64,000 nucleotides of DNA, taken from Pigmentiphaga sp. GTDB taxonomy: Bacteria; Pseudomonadota; Gammaproteobacteria; Burkholderiales; Burkholderiaceae_B. Of this stretch, positions 1-8,010 are shown piece by piece. The notes below the pieces were generated by a model. The model was not told the DNA's origin. It saw nothing but the letters and a program-made list of their open reading frames with translations, and did not search any database. The DNA lies in contig JALOAI010000003.1 of assembly GCA_023228945.1 (NCBI GenBank), forward strand, positions 124,001 to 188,000, in the 5' to 3' direction. The position numbers were made by a program, and so were the translations under genes. Numbering within the stretch: the stretch's first letter is position 1; every line of letters begins with the position of its first letter.

Positions 1-1
1 G

Positions 2-22
2 TCGAACTTCGTCGCCCAGTAA
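2..22 (+). CDS. C-terminal end of an upstream gene (partial)
   Basis: One frame reads Ser-Asn-Phe-Val-Ala-Gln followed by TAA at 20-22. A GC-rich hairpin and a T-run follow, so this is plausibly the last codons of a plus-strand gene lying outside the window. Seven codons are too few to name a family, and chance cannot be excluded. Confidence 0.25.
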   Translation, partial: SNFVAQ

Positions 23-35
23 GTCTTTCCGGGAT

Positions 36-67
36 CGCGGGCCGCGGCCCGCGGCCGCCGCTTTTTT
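36..67 (+). terminator. Rho-independent terminator
   Basis: A perfect GC palindrome at 36-53 (CGCGGGCCG paired with CGGCCCGCG) is followed by a further GC-rich stretch and six T residues at 62-67. It lies between the putative end of the upstream gene and the first dehydratase, so it would end upstream transcription. Confidence 0.6.
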
Positions 68-91
68 GCCATTCCTACCAGCAGGTTCTCC

Positions 92-1264
92 ATGAAAATC
101 GTCAAGGTCGAATGCATCCCGGTTTCCAGCCCCATGGCCAAACCGTTGATCATGCCCAATACCCGCATCACCGCGATCGACAGCGTGGTGCTGAAGATCA
201 CCACCGACGATGGCACGGTCGGCTTTGCCGATTCGGGCGACACCTCGTCGTGGTACCGGGGCGAGATGCAGGGCACCATGATCAGCATGATCTGCGACGT
301 GATCGCGCCGCGGGTGTTGTTGGGCGAAGATCCGCGCAACCTAGAAAAGCTGGTGGGCAAGATGGATCTGCTGGTGCGCGACAACAACCAGGCCAAGGCC
401 ACGGTGGACTTTGCGCTGCACGATCTCAAGGGCAAGCTCTACCAGATGCCGGTGTACGAGCTGCTGGGCGGGCGCACCACCGAGGGCGCGCGGCTGGGCT
501 GGGTGCTGTCGGCGGGCACGCCCGAGCAGGTGGCCGAAGAGGCCAGGGTGGCGCTCTCGCACGGCTTTGCCCTGCTCAAGATGAAGGTCGGCTACGGCAC
601 GCTGGAAGACGACGTGGCGATGGCCGCCGCCGTGCGCGAAACCGTTGGCCCGCACGTGCGCCTCACCATGGACGCCAACGGCTTCTGGAACTACGAACAG
701 GCCCTGCAGACCATCCGCAAGCTCGACCCGCTGGAGCTGGAGCTGATCGAACAGCCCCTGCCGCACTGGGACATCGAAGGCATGGCCCGCCTGCGGGGGC
801 AGGTGCGCACGCCCATCTATGCCGACGAAGCGGCACAGGAACTGCACCACATCAAAGACATTATCGACCGCCGCGCCGCCGATGGCCTGTTTATCAAGCT
901 GCAGAAGGCGGGCGGCCTGCTCAAATCGCAGCGCTGGCTCACCCTGGCGCGGCTGTCGGGCCTGCCGGTGATGTGTGGCTGCATGGTCGGCTCGGGCCTG
1001 GAGCACAGCCCCTCGGCCCACCTCTGGACGGCCAACCAATGGGCTTCGCAGTTTCTCAACGAATCCCTGGGGCCGCTGATGATCCACGGGGTGTGGAACA
1101 GCAAGGATATCCCGGACGGTGCCGATCTCGCCCTGAATGTACCGAAATTCGAAAACGGCGTGACCTATCCCAACGAAGGCGTGGGCCTGGGCATCGACCT
1201 CAACGAGGAATTCCTTCGCCGCAACCTCACCGCCGGCAAGCAGGCGCGCACGGTCGAGCTCTGA
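92..1264 (+). CDS. Mandelate racemase/muconate lactonizing enzyme family protein, copy 1
   Basis: This 390-residue protein belongs to the enolase superfamily, whose members abstract a proton alpha to a carboxylate with Mg2+ help; the typical products are sugar-acid dehydratases, racemases or cycloisomerases. The N-terminal capping domain covers about residues 1-125 and the barrel follows. Visible catalytic elements are K163-x-K165 (LLKMKVG), D194 in MDANG, E220 in IEQP, D245-E246, and K269 in LFIKLQKAGG. A lysine at the end of the second strand and another on strand six suit the MLE-like arrangement rather than the His-Asp dyad of mandelate racemase. The gene lies 13 bp before a nearly identical second copy, so the pair is probably co-transcribed. 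The substrate cannot be told from sequence. Confidence 0.9.
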   Translation: MKIVKVECIPVSSPMAKPLIMPNTRITAIDSVVLKITTDDGTVGFADSGDTSSWYRGEMQGTMISMICDVIAPRVLLGEDPRNLEKLVGKMDLLVRDNNQAKATVDFALHDLKGKLYQMPVYELLGGRTTEGARLGWVLSAGTPEQVAEEARVALSHGFALLKMKVGYGTLEDDVAMAAAVRETVGPHVRLTMDANGFWNYEQALQTIRKLDPLELELIEQPLPHWDIEGMARLRGQVRTPIYADEAAQELHHIKDIIDRRAADGLFIKLQKAGGLLKSQRWLTLARLSGLPVMCGCMVGSGLEHSPSAHLWTANQWASQFLNESLGPLMIHGVWNSKDIPDGADLALNVPKFENGVTYPNEGVGLGIDLNEEFLRRNLTAGKQARTVEL

Positions 1265-1277
1265 ACGGAAACCCGCC

Positions 1278-2450
1278 ATGAAAATCGTCAAGGTCGAATG
1301 CATCCCGGTTTCCAGCCCCATGGCCAAGCCCATGGTGATGCCCAACACCTACATTACCCGCATCGACAGCGTGGTGCTGAAGATCACCACCGACGACGGC
1401 ACGGTCGGCTTTGCCGATTCGGGCGACACCTCGTCGTGGTATCGGGGCGAGATGCAGGGCACGATGATCAGCATGATCTGCGACGTGATCGCGCCGCGGG
1501 TGTTGTTGGGCGAAGATCCGCGCAACCTAGAAAAGCTGGTGGGCAAGATGGATCTGCTGGTGCGCGACAACAACCAGGCCAAGGCCACGGTGGACTTTGC
1601 GCTGCACGATCTCAAGGGCAAGCTCTACCAGATGCCGGTGTACGAATTGCTGGGCGGGCGCACCACCGAAGGCGCGCGGCTGGGCTGGGTGCTGTCGGCG
1701 GGCACGCCCGATCAGGTGGCCGAAGAAGCCAAGGTGGCGCTCTCGCACGGCTTTGCCCTGCTCAAGATGAAAGTCGGCCACGGCACGCTGGAAGATGACG
1801 TAGCCATGGCGGCCGCGGTGCGCGAGACCGTTGGCCCGCACGTGCGCCTCACCATGGACGCCAACGGCTTCTGGAACTACGAACAGGCGCTGCAAACCAT
1901 CCGCAAGCTGGATCCGCTGGAGCTGGAGCTGATCGAGCAGCCCCTGCCGCACTGGGACATCGAGGGCATGGCCCGCCTGCGGGGGCAGGTGCGTACGCCC
2001 ATCTACGCCGATGAAGCGGCACAGGAACTGCACCACATCAAGGACCTCATCGACCGCCGCGCCGCCGATGGCCTCTTCATCAAGCTGCAGAAGGCGGGCG
2101 GCCTGCTCAAATCGCAGCGCTGGCTCACCCTGGCGCGGCTGTCGGGCCTGCCGGTGATGTGTGGCTGCATGATCGGCTCGGGCCTGGAGCACAGCCCGGC
2201 GGCGCATTTATGGACGGCCAATCAGTGGGCCTCGCAGTTTCTCAACGAGTCGCTGGGCCCGCTGAGCATCCATGGCGTGTGGGAGAGCAAGGACATTCCC
2301 GCCGGAGCCGATATTGCGCTGAATGTGCCGCGCTTCGAGAACGGCATGACCTATCCCAACGAAGGGCCGGGCTTGGGCATCGATCTCAACGAGGCGTTCT
2401 TGGTGCGCAACCTGACGGCGGGGATGGAAGTTCGCTCGGTCAGCCTGTAG
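1278..2450 (+). CDS. Mandelate racemase/muconate lactonizing enzyme family protein, copy 2
   Basis: This is a tandem paralogue of the preceding gene, also 390 residues, with the same catalytic elements at the same positions (K163/K165, D194, E220, D245-E246, K269). Residues from about 31 to 325 are almost unchanged between copies, with substitutions such as E145 to D and Y168 to H. The first 30 and last 65 residues carry most of the differences. Conserved active sites argue that both copies make functional enzymes, with possible divergence at the termini that close over the barrel. Its stop codon overlaps the 3' end of the convergent roxA gene by 11 bp. Confidence 0.9.
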   Translation: MKIVKVECIPVSSPMAKPMVMPNTYITRIDSVVLKITTDDGTVGFADSGDTSSWYRGEMQGTMISMICDVIAPRVLLGEDPRNLEKLVGKMDLLVRDNNQAKATVDFALHDLKGKLYQMPVYELLGGRTTEGARLGWVLSAGTPDQVAEEAKVALSHGFALLKMKVGHGTLEDDVAMAAAVRETVGPHVRLTMDANGFWNYEQALQTIRKLDPLELELIEQPLPHWDIEGMARLRGQVRTPIYADEAAQELHHIKDLIDRRAADGLFIKLQKAGGLLKSQRWLTLARLSGLPVMCGCMIGSGLEHSPAAHLWTANQWASQFLNESLGPLSIHGVWESKDIPAGADIALNVPRFENGMTYPNEGPGLGIDLNEAFLVRNLTAGMEVRSVSL

Positions 2451-3669
2451 GGTTGGCGGCTGCATGCAGCCAGCCGCCCTCCAACCAATCCTGCAACAAC
2501 TCGCGCACGCCGGCCGAAGGCGGCCGCGCGGCGCATACCAGCCGCCGCTCATCGGCCAGGCGGCAGAGGTCGGCCGTCATGACCGGGCCGAGGATCTCGC
2601 CATTGATATAGCCACGCTTGCCGCGATACAGCATCCGGGTTCTGCTATCCAAGACCAGCGTGATGCCCGAGGGCCAGTCGTCGATCAGGTCGATGTCGGT
2701 TTCGGGGCCGTCGAACACCACGCCGGCCTTCGGTTCGCTCAGCCAGCGGCCCAGCGCATCGGCTATCAGGGCATCGTCGAAGCGCAGGCGCGCCACTTCA
2801 TCGCGAGCCGCCTGGCACAGACGCTCCGGCAGGGCCGCGGGGGTGAGGGTGGCCGGCTGCCCCGGGTCGCGATAATGGCCGGCGCGCTTGCCCGCCATTT
2901 CGTCGTCCAGCAGGCGTTCGGCGGCCAGGTCCAGCACCAGCCGGGCCAGCTCCGCCTGGCTGGGCGAGCGAAAGCCGATCGAGATCGTCATGCAGTCGTC
3001 GGTCTCGGCCACGCCGTCGTGCGCCACGTGCGGCGGCAGATAGAGCATGTCGCCGGGCTCCAGCACATACTCGGCTTCGGGCGTGAAATTCGCCAGCACC
3101 TTCAGGGGCAGGTCGGGCAGCAGGTCGAGATCCCGCTGCTGGCTGACGCGCCAGCGCCGCCGGCCGCGCGCCTGCAGCAGGAAGACGTCGTAGCTATCGA
3201 AGTGCGGCCCCACGCCGCCGCCCTGGCTGGCCAGGCTGATCATGGCGTCGTCCAGGCGGGCGTCGGGGATGAAGCGGAAGCGGTCGCGCAGGGCGGCGAT
3301 GCGTTCATCGAACAGATCGACGCCTTGTACCAGCAAAGTCCAGTCGGATTGAGTGGCGGGCGGCAGGCGAACCAAGGGCTCTTCGTGCGTGCCGCGACGC
3401 GATGGCGATGCGCGGAACAATTTTCTGGCCGGCGGCAGAAAAGGCCCGTTCGCCATCCGCCACTCGTCCTGCTCGCGCCAGACCAGGCGCGATTCCACCT
3501 CGTCGTTGCGCGCCAGCCGGCGCAGCGCGGCGGGAGTCACGGGCGAGCGCCAGGCGGGCAGGGCCTGGCGGATCAGCAGCGGTTTGCGCTGCCAATGCCG
3601 GCGCATGAACTGATCGGGGCTAAGGCCGCCCAGGAGGGGTGTGGATTGATCGGTAGAGGGCAGGGTCAT
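2440..3669 (-). CDS. roxA: Ribosomal protein uL16 3-hydroxylase (YcfD/RoxA-type JmjC oxygenase)
   Basis: This is a 2-oxoglutarate and Fe(II)-dependent JmjC-fold oxygenase. The YcfD/RoxA family hydroxylates an arginine of ribosomal protein uL16. The iron triad is visible as H156-x-D158 in GPHFDSYD and H217 in PPHVAHDG, with a spacing that matches the family. A C-terminal winged-helix-like region follows. I chose the ATG at 3669, giving 409 residues, because the protein there starts MTLPSTDQSTPLLGGLSPDQF, whereas upstream residues look like non-coding extension. It is slightly longer than E. coli YcfD (373). It lies 116 bp downstream of mutS on the same strand and overlaps the convergent dehydratase by 11 bp. 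Confidence 0.85.
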   Translation of the reverse strand: MTLPSTDQSTPLLGGLSPDQFMRRHWQRKPLLIRQALPAWRSPVTPAALRRLARNDEVESRLVWREQDEWRMANGPFLPPARKLFRASPSRRGTHEEPLVRLPPATQSDWTLLVQGVDLFDERIAALRDRFRFIPDARLDDAMISLASQGGGVGPHFDSYDVFLLQARGRRRWRVSQQRDLDLLPDLPLKVLANFTPEAEYVLEPGDMLYLPPHVAHDGVAETDDCMTISIGFRSPSQAELARLVLDLAAERLLDDEMAGKRAGHYRDPGQPATLTPAALPERLCQAARDEVARLRFDDALIADALGRWLSEPKAGVVFDGPETDIDLIDDWPSGITLVLDSRTRMLYRGKRGYINGEILGPVMTADLCRLADERRLVCAARPPSAGVRELLQDWLEGGWLHAAANPTG

Positions 3670-3785
3670 GGTGGTGGGTTCTCGCGACTGGCGGTGGAGC
3701 TTATCCCGCCGCCCAGTGGGACGCTGTGGTGCCAAGGAGAGGTCGGCCCGGCGCTGAGCCGCCCGGCGCAGGCGCGGCGACGGAG

Positions 3786-6461
3786 TCAGGTCTGGTGGGT
3801 GTCGAGCTGTTGGCGCAGGCGGTACAGGGCGTCCAGCGCCTGCCGCGGTGTGAGGCTGTCGGGGTCCAGCGCCGCCAGTTCGCCCAAGACCGGGTGGGAT
3901 TCGGGCGCGGCGGCTTCGGGCTCGGCGCCGAGCTCCGGCGCCGTATACGGCGGGGAGGGCAGATCATCGTCGTCTTCCGCACCGGCGTCGCCGCCAAAGA
4001 GGGAGAGTTGCGGCGTGGCTCCGCTGCCATACTCCAGCCGCTCCAACTCGCGCCGCGCCATCCGCAGCACGGCCGGCGGCAGGCCGGCGCGCTGCGCCAC
4101 CTGGATGCCGTAGCTGCGGCTGGCCGGTCCTTCGCGCACCTCGTGCAGAAACACTACGCCTTCCGGGGTTTCGGCGGCGGCGAGGTGGATGTTGGCGGCT
4201 TCGGGCCGGTCTTGCGGCAGGCGCGTCAGCTCGAAATAATGGGTGGCGAACAGGGTGAGCGCCTGATTGTGCTGCAACAGCCGATGGGCGATGGCCCAGG
4301 CCAGGGCCAGCCCGTCGTAGGTGGAGGTGCCGCGGCCGATCTCGTCCATCAGCACCAGGCTGGCCGGCGTGCTGGCGGCGAGGATGGTGGCCGCCTCGGT
4401 CATCTCCATCATGAAGGTGGAACGGCCGCCGGCAAGGTCGTCGGCGGCGCCGATCCGCGTAAAGATGCGGTCGAGCGCGCCCACCCGCGCCTGCCGCGCC
4501 GGCACGTAGCTGCCGATGCGGGCGAGCAGGGCGATCAGCGCCACCTGCCGCATATAGGTGGATTTGCCGCCCATATTGGGCCCGGTGACCAGCAGCAGCC
4601 GGCGGCTGGCATGCATCTCGCAATTGTTGGGCGTGAAGCGCTCGATGCTGCGCTCCACCACCGGGTGGCGGCCCTGCACGATGTCGATCACCGGCGCATC
4701 GTCGAGCTGTGGCGGCACCCAGTCGTGATCGCGGGCGTGGCATGCCAGCGAGGCCAGGGCGTCGAGCTCGGCCAGCGCCGCGGCGGCTTCGGCCAGCGCG
4801 GGCACGTGGGCGCCCAGGCCATCCAGCACCTGCTCGAACAGCCATTTTTCGCGCGCCAGGGCGCGCTCCTGGGCGGACAGGATTTTGTCCTCCCATTCCT
4901 TGAGTTCGGGGGTGATGTAGCGTTCGGCGTTCTTCAGCGTCTGGCGGCGGCGGTAGTCGGCCGGCACGCGATCGGCCTGGCCGCGCGTGACTTCGATGAA
5001 GAAGCCATGCACCCGGTTGTACTCCACGCGCAGGTTGGCGATGCCGGTGCGCTCGCGCTCGCGGGCCTCCATGCGAACCAGGAACTCGCCGCTATGGCTT
5101 TGCAATTGCCGCAGTTCATCGAGTTGTGCGTCGAAACCTTCGGCGATCACGCCGCCATCGCGCACGGCCACGGCGGGCTCGGGCGCGATGGCCTGCCGCA
5201 GCCAGTCGCCCAGCGCCGGGTCGATGGCCAGGGCGCGACCCAGCTCGGCCAGCCGGCCAGGCCCCTCATTCGTGAGATTGGCGGCGGCGGACGCGATCCG
5301 TTCCAAATGTGCCTGTAATTCGGGCAGGATGGCCAGGGCATCCCGCAAGCTCGCCAGCTCGCGTGGCCGGATCGAACGCAGCGCACTGCGCGACGCCATG
5401 CGCTCCAGATCGGGCAGCGGCTTCAAGCCCCTCCGTAAAGCGTCTAGGCCGTCGGCCAGCAGGGTGCCGATGGCTTCCTGGCGCGACAACAGCGGCGCAT
5501 TGTCGCGCAGCGGATGATGCAGCCAGCGGCGCAGCAGACGGGCGCCCATGGGCGTGGAGCAGTGATCGAGCACCGAAAACAGGGTTGGCGACTCTTCGCC
5601 GCGCAGGGTCTCGGTGAGTTCCAGATTGCGCCGCGTCGCCGGGTCGAGCCACACATACTGGCCGGGACGGTCGGCGCGCAACTGGCGCACATGGGCCAGG
5701 ACCTGCGACTGGGTGCGGTTGACGTAGCGCAACAAGGCCCCCGCGGCCTGGATCGCCAGCGGCAAGTCTTCCACGTCGTAGCCGTCGAGCGTATCGGTGC
5801 CGAAATGCGCCGTCAGTGTCTGGCGGGCGTTGTCCGCCTCGAAATGCCAGTCGGGCGCCGTGCTCAGCGTGGCCGGCAGATCGCCGCAATCGGGCGGCAG
5901 CGGTTGCTGCTCCGGGATCAGCAATTCGGCGGGCGCAATGCGGTGCAACTCGCTGGCCAATTGCTCCGGTTCGCATTCGGCCAGGCGAAATTCGCCATTG
6001 GCCAGGTTGAGCCAGGCCAGGCCGTGCCGCCGCTGGCGCCGCACGTTGGCGCTCACCAGCGCGGCGATGGCGCGATCGGCCTTGGCGGGCAGCAAGGCTT
6101 CGTCGGTGAGGGTCCCCGGCGTGACGATGCGCACGATGCGCCGCTCCACCGGCCCCTTGCTGGCGGCGGGGTCGCCGATCTGTTCGCAGATCGCCACCGA
6201 TTCGCCCAGCGCCACCAGACGGGCGAGATAACCTTCCAGCGCATGGAACGGCACCCCCGCCATGGGGATGGGCTGGCCGTTGGAGTTGCCGCGGGTGGTG
6301 AGGGTGAGATTGAGCAGCCGCGCCGCGCGCTCGGCGTCGTGGAAGAACAGCTCGTAGAAGTCGCCCAGGCGGTAGAGCAGCAGCAGCGGACCGGCTTCCG
6401 CCTTGAGGCCGAGATACTGCTGCATCATGGGGGTGTGACCGGAAGTGTCTAGTTTATCCAT
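3786..6461 (-). CDS. mutS: DNA mismatch repair protein MutS
   Basis: This 891-residue MutS recognises mismatches and small loops and recruits MutL. The N-terminal mismatch-binding domain carries the Phe-x-Glu motif at F35-Y36-E37 (GDFYELF). The connector, lever and clamp regions follow, then the ABC-type ATPase with Walker A TGPNMGGKST near residue 625 and Walker B LVLMDEIGRGTSTYDG near 705. A Pro/Glu/Ala-rich linker near 820-870 precedes the C-terminal tetramerisation segment. No clear Shine-Dalgarno sequence precedes the ATG. Instead an inverted repeat TAAGT-N5-ACTTA (6462-6476) occupies that position. A toxin-antitoxin locus sits immediately upstream on the same strand. Confidence 0.97.
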   Translation of the reverse strand: MDKLDTSGHTPMMQQYLGLKAEAGPLLLLYRLGDFYELFFHDAERAARLLNLTLTTRGNSNGQPIPMAGVPFHALEGYLARLVALGESVAICEQIGDPAASKGPVERRIVRIVTPGTLTDEALLPAKADRAIAALVSANVRRQRRHGLAWLNLANGEFRLAECEPEQLASELHRIAPAELLIPEQQPLPPDCGDLPATLSTAPDWHFEADNARQTLTAHFGTDTLDGYDVEDLPLAIQAAGALLRYVNRTQSQVLAHVRQLRADRPGQYVWLDPATRRNLELTETLRGEESPTLFSVLDHCSTPMGARLLRRWLHHPLRDNAPLLSRQEAIGTLLADGLDALRRGLKPLPDLERMASRSALRSIRPRELASLRDALAILPELQAHLERIASAAANLTNEGPGRLAELGRALAIDPALGDWLRQAIAPEPAVAVRDGGVIAEGFDAQLDELRQLQSHSGEFLVRMEARERERTGIANLRVEYNRVHGFFIEVTRGQADRVPADYRRRQTLKNAERYITPELKEWEDKILSAQERALAREKWLFEQVLDGLGAHVPALAEAAAALAELDALASLACHARDHDWVPPQLDDAPVIDIVQGRHPVVERSIERFTPNNCEMHASRRLLLVTGPNMGGKSTYMRQVALIALLARIGSYVPARQARVGALDRIFTRIGAADDLAGGRSTFMMEMTEAATILAASTPASLVLMDEIGRGTSTYDGLALAWAIAHRLLQHNQALTLFATHYFELTRLPQDRPEAANIHLAAAETPEGVVFLHEVREGPASRSYGIQVAQRAGLPPAVLRMARRELERLEYGSGATPQLSLFGGDAGAEDDDDLPSPPYTAPELGAEPEAAAPESHPVLGELAALDPDSLTPRQALDALYRLRQQLDTHQT

Positions 6462-6480
6462 TAAGTCAATTACTTAGGAA

Positions 6481-6672
6481 TCATGCTGCCAACTTTTTGG
6501 GCAAATTTGGGGCAATTTTAGCTATGGTTTGCAGTCCCACTCGGATACGCTCATCCAACGACTGCGCGTAGCGTTCAATCTGTGGGCCCAGCCATTGGGC
6601 TCTGACGCGGTCGACATCTGCGTTGCTTTCTGGCGGTAGCGGAGGAACAGGGGCTGTCCCGTGGAGGGCCAT
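6481..6672 (-). CDS. Small hypothetical protein between toxin gene and mutS
   Basis: This 63-residue frame starts 5 nt after the toxin stop codon and ends 19 nt before mutS. It is Pro-rich at the start and helical afterwards (QIERYAQSLDERIRVGL), ending in a basic KIAPNLPKKLAA. The tight packing suggests the same transcript as the toxin-antitoxin genes. I do not recognise a family. It could be a third component or an accidental frame; no strong ribosome binding site is visible. Confidence 0.4.
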   Translation of the reverse strand: MALHGTAPVPPLPPESNADVDRVRAQWLGPQIERYAQSLDERIRVGLQTIAKIAPNLPKKLAA

Positions 6673-6677
6673 TTCGC

Positions 6678-7064
6678 TTACGCTGGCCAGTGACTGGCCA
6701 AATCAAACGACAGTTGCCGCTGATGGCGAATCGAGAGCAGATACACCGTGTCCTTGATGTGCGCATACAGCAGCAGGTAGTGCGTCATTACGTACTCGCG
6801 CAGTTCGCTGCCTGGGGCAATGGCGTTGAGTTGTTCAGTCAGTCGCGTCATGCCGTTGTTTGTCTCCACGGAGCGGGCGGGGCGCTCGAGGAATGACCGG
6901 CCCATGCCGGGAAAACGTTCCAGATTAGGGATGACGATCTCTGTCAGTTCGTCCAGCAGCGCATCGAATGCTTGCGGGGCTTCGGCTTGCAGCAGGAACG
7001 CTTCGACCTCTTCAAGGTTGCGCTCGAAGTTGGCGGTGAGTTTGACGGTACGGCGGGCTGTCAC
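6678..7064 (-). CDS. ParE/RelE-superfamily toxin
   Basis: This 128-residue protein has features of the RelE/ParE toxin fold: an N-terminal strand and helical hairpin (KLTANFERNLEEVEAFL), a central segment with FPGMGR, and a C-terminal strand pair YLLLYAHIKDTVYLLSIRHQRQ. Members either cut mRNA on the ribosome or poison gyrase; which applies here cannot be told. The start is GTG at 7064, 16 nt after the antitoxin stop. It is somewhat longer than typical family members (about 90-105 residues) because of an extended middle segment. Antitoxin-first order is as in phd-doc and parDE loci. Confidence 0.75.
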   Translation of the reverse strand: MTARRTVKLTANFERNLEEVEAFLLQAEAPQAFDALLDELTEIVIPNLERFPGMGRSFLERPARSVETNNGMTRLTEQLNAIAPGSELREYVMTHYLLLYAHIKDTVYLLSIRHQRQLSFDLASHWPA

Positions 7065-7080
7065 GGCGCGCAGCGGTCCG

Positions 7081-7383
7081 TTAACTGACTGTTCTGGTGG
7101 CGCGGTGGTGCTTGAGGACAGACAGGGTTCTGCGAGCGTCTTTTACCTTGCCTGCCGATATATCGGCCAAGCCCTTGCTGGCGTCTTCGATCAACAGTAA
7201 ATGGATGCGCTCGCGCTCCAACTGGTGGTAATAATCCAGTCGCTGGGCGTCGATGATGGCTACGTAGCTTTCGCCGTTTTTTGTGACGATTTTCTCGGCC
7301 CCGGCCTTCACCTGGTCGGCCAGCTCGGACAGATTGGCCCTGGCTTGGGACAGCGGGATGACATCGCTGGCTGAGATGGACAT
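7081..7383 (-). CDS. Phd/YefM-family antitoxin
   Basis: The N-terminal segment SASDVIPLSQARANLSELAD and the strand GESYVAIIDAQRLDYY are typical of Phd/YefM antitoxins, which bind DNA through the N-terminal fold and the toxin through the C-terminal helices. I chose the ATG at 7383, giving 100 residues, because GGAG lies 6 nt before it. The ATG at 7395, 12 nt upstream, lacks a ribosome binding site and itself overlaps that GGAG. A near-perfect 20-bp palindrome and a TATAAT box lie just upstream, consistent with autorepression. Confidence 0.8.
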   Translation of the reverse strand: MSISASDVIPLSQARANLSELADQVKAGAEKIVTKNGESYVAIIDAQRLDYYHQLERERIHLLLIEDASKGLADISAGKVKDARRTLSVLKHHRATRTVS

Positions 7384-7400
7384 GACGGACTCCATAAGCT

Positions 7401-7430
7401 GTTATTTTGTACAGAATAACGTGCATTATA
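7401..7430 (-). promoter_or_regulatory. Toxin-antitoxin promoter and operator
   Basis: On the minus strand a TATAAT box (7425-7430) is followed by a 20-bp near palindrome, GTTATTTTGTACAGAATAAC at 7401-7420, in which 18 of 20 positions are symmetrical. This places the operator over the transcription start and just ahead of the antitoxin gene, the usual geometry for autoregulated Phd/YefM loci. The -35 region is weak. Confidence 0.6.
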
Positions 7431-7547
7431 CCGTGGAGGTGCGTTTTTGCGAGGAGGTCTTTTTTGACTGCGGGCCAAAGCGCAAGCCCCGGTGCACCTC
7501 GCGGCCTGCATGCCGCTCGGCTGGGCGTTGTATCCCACGCGGGATCC
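7431..7547. other. Intergenic stretch with a possible fragment of the palindromic element
   Basis: No gene is supported here. Positions 7473-7492 match 19 of 20 bases of the boundary where the three-hairpin element enters the alpha/beta hydrolase gene at 60594-60613 (GGGCC-AAGCGCAAGCCCCG); similarity stops after that. It may be a truncated copy. Confidence 0.35.
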
Positions 7548-7705
7548 CTATCGAGGCGCCTTTAGTTCGGCCACGCCGAACCCAAACTGGGCGCGGTGCT
7601 CGGGCGAGAAGTCGTGGTAGGCGATGCCCAGCACGTCCATTTCCACGCCGGCGGTTACCAGGGCAAGCTGTCAGGGATCTTGATGCCGGCAATGATGTCG
7701 GACAT
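7548..7705 (-). pseudogene. Remnant of an HD-domain (cyanamide hydratase-like) protein
   Basis: From an ATG at 7705 the frame reads MSDIIAGIKIPDSLPW and stops. A second frame then gives VTAGVEMDVLGIAYHDFSPE and continues to a TAG at 7548-7550. The first piece resembles the start, and the second the later region, of HD-domain hydrolases often found beside GlxA-type regulators. Almost the whole catalytic core is missing and the two pieces are out of frame. I infer a heavily deleted gene. The family call rests on short matches recalled from memory. Confidence 0.35.
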
Positions 7706-8010
7706 GTTGCTTGCTCCTGGGTCAGGCAAGCCTCCGCCGAGACACAACGAAGCACTCGGATATCCAATGATGAGGATTCATCAGGGGAGGGCATTGCAGT
7801 GGTGGTGAGCGTTTGCGCACCGATCTGGCAGGCGATTCCGCTCTTCTCTTTTATAGGCCGTGGCAGCCCCGGGAACAATGCGGATCAGGCGTCGTATCGC
7901 GCCAAAATGACGGCTTTTCTTCACCACGCGTCCAGGCGCAAGTCCCCGTCATCCTGACGGAGTGCTTCACATCGCCCGTGCTCTGGCCAAGACGCTACGC
8001 GTCCGCCCGA
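7706..8010. other. Intergenic stretch without a recognisable gene
   Basis: I see no supported coding region, RNA or repeat in these 305 bases. The frames crossing it show no family resemblance. It lies between two decayed genes and is probably degraded coding DNA. Confidence 0.5.

Noticed and set aside
2464..4113. A 549-residue plus-strand frame opposite roxA and the end of mutS
   Set aside because: The minus strand carries clear family motifs. The plus-strand product is low-complexity and resembles no family.
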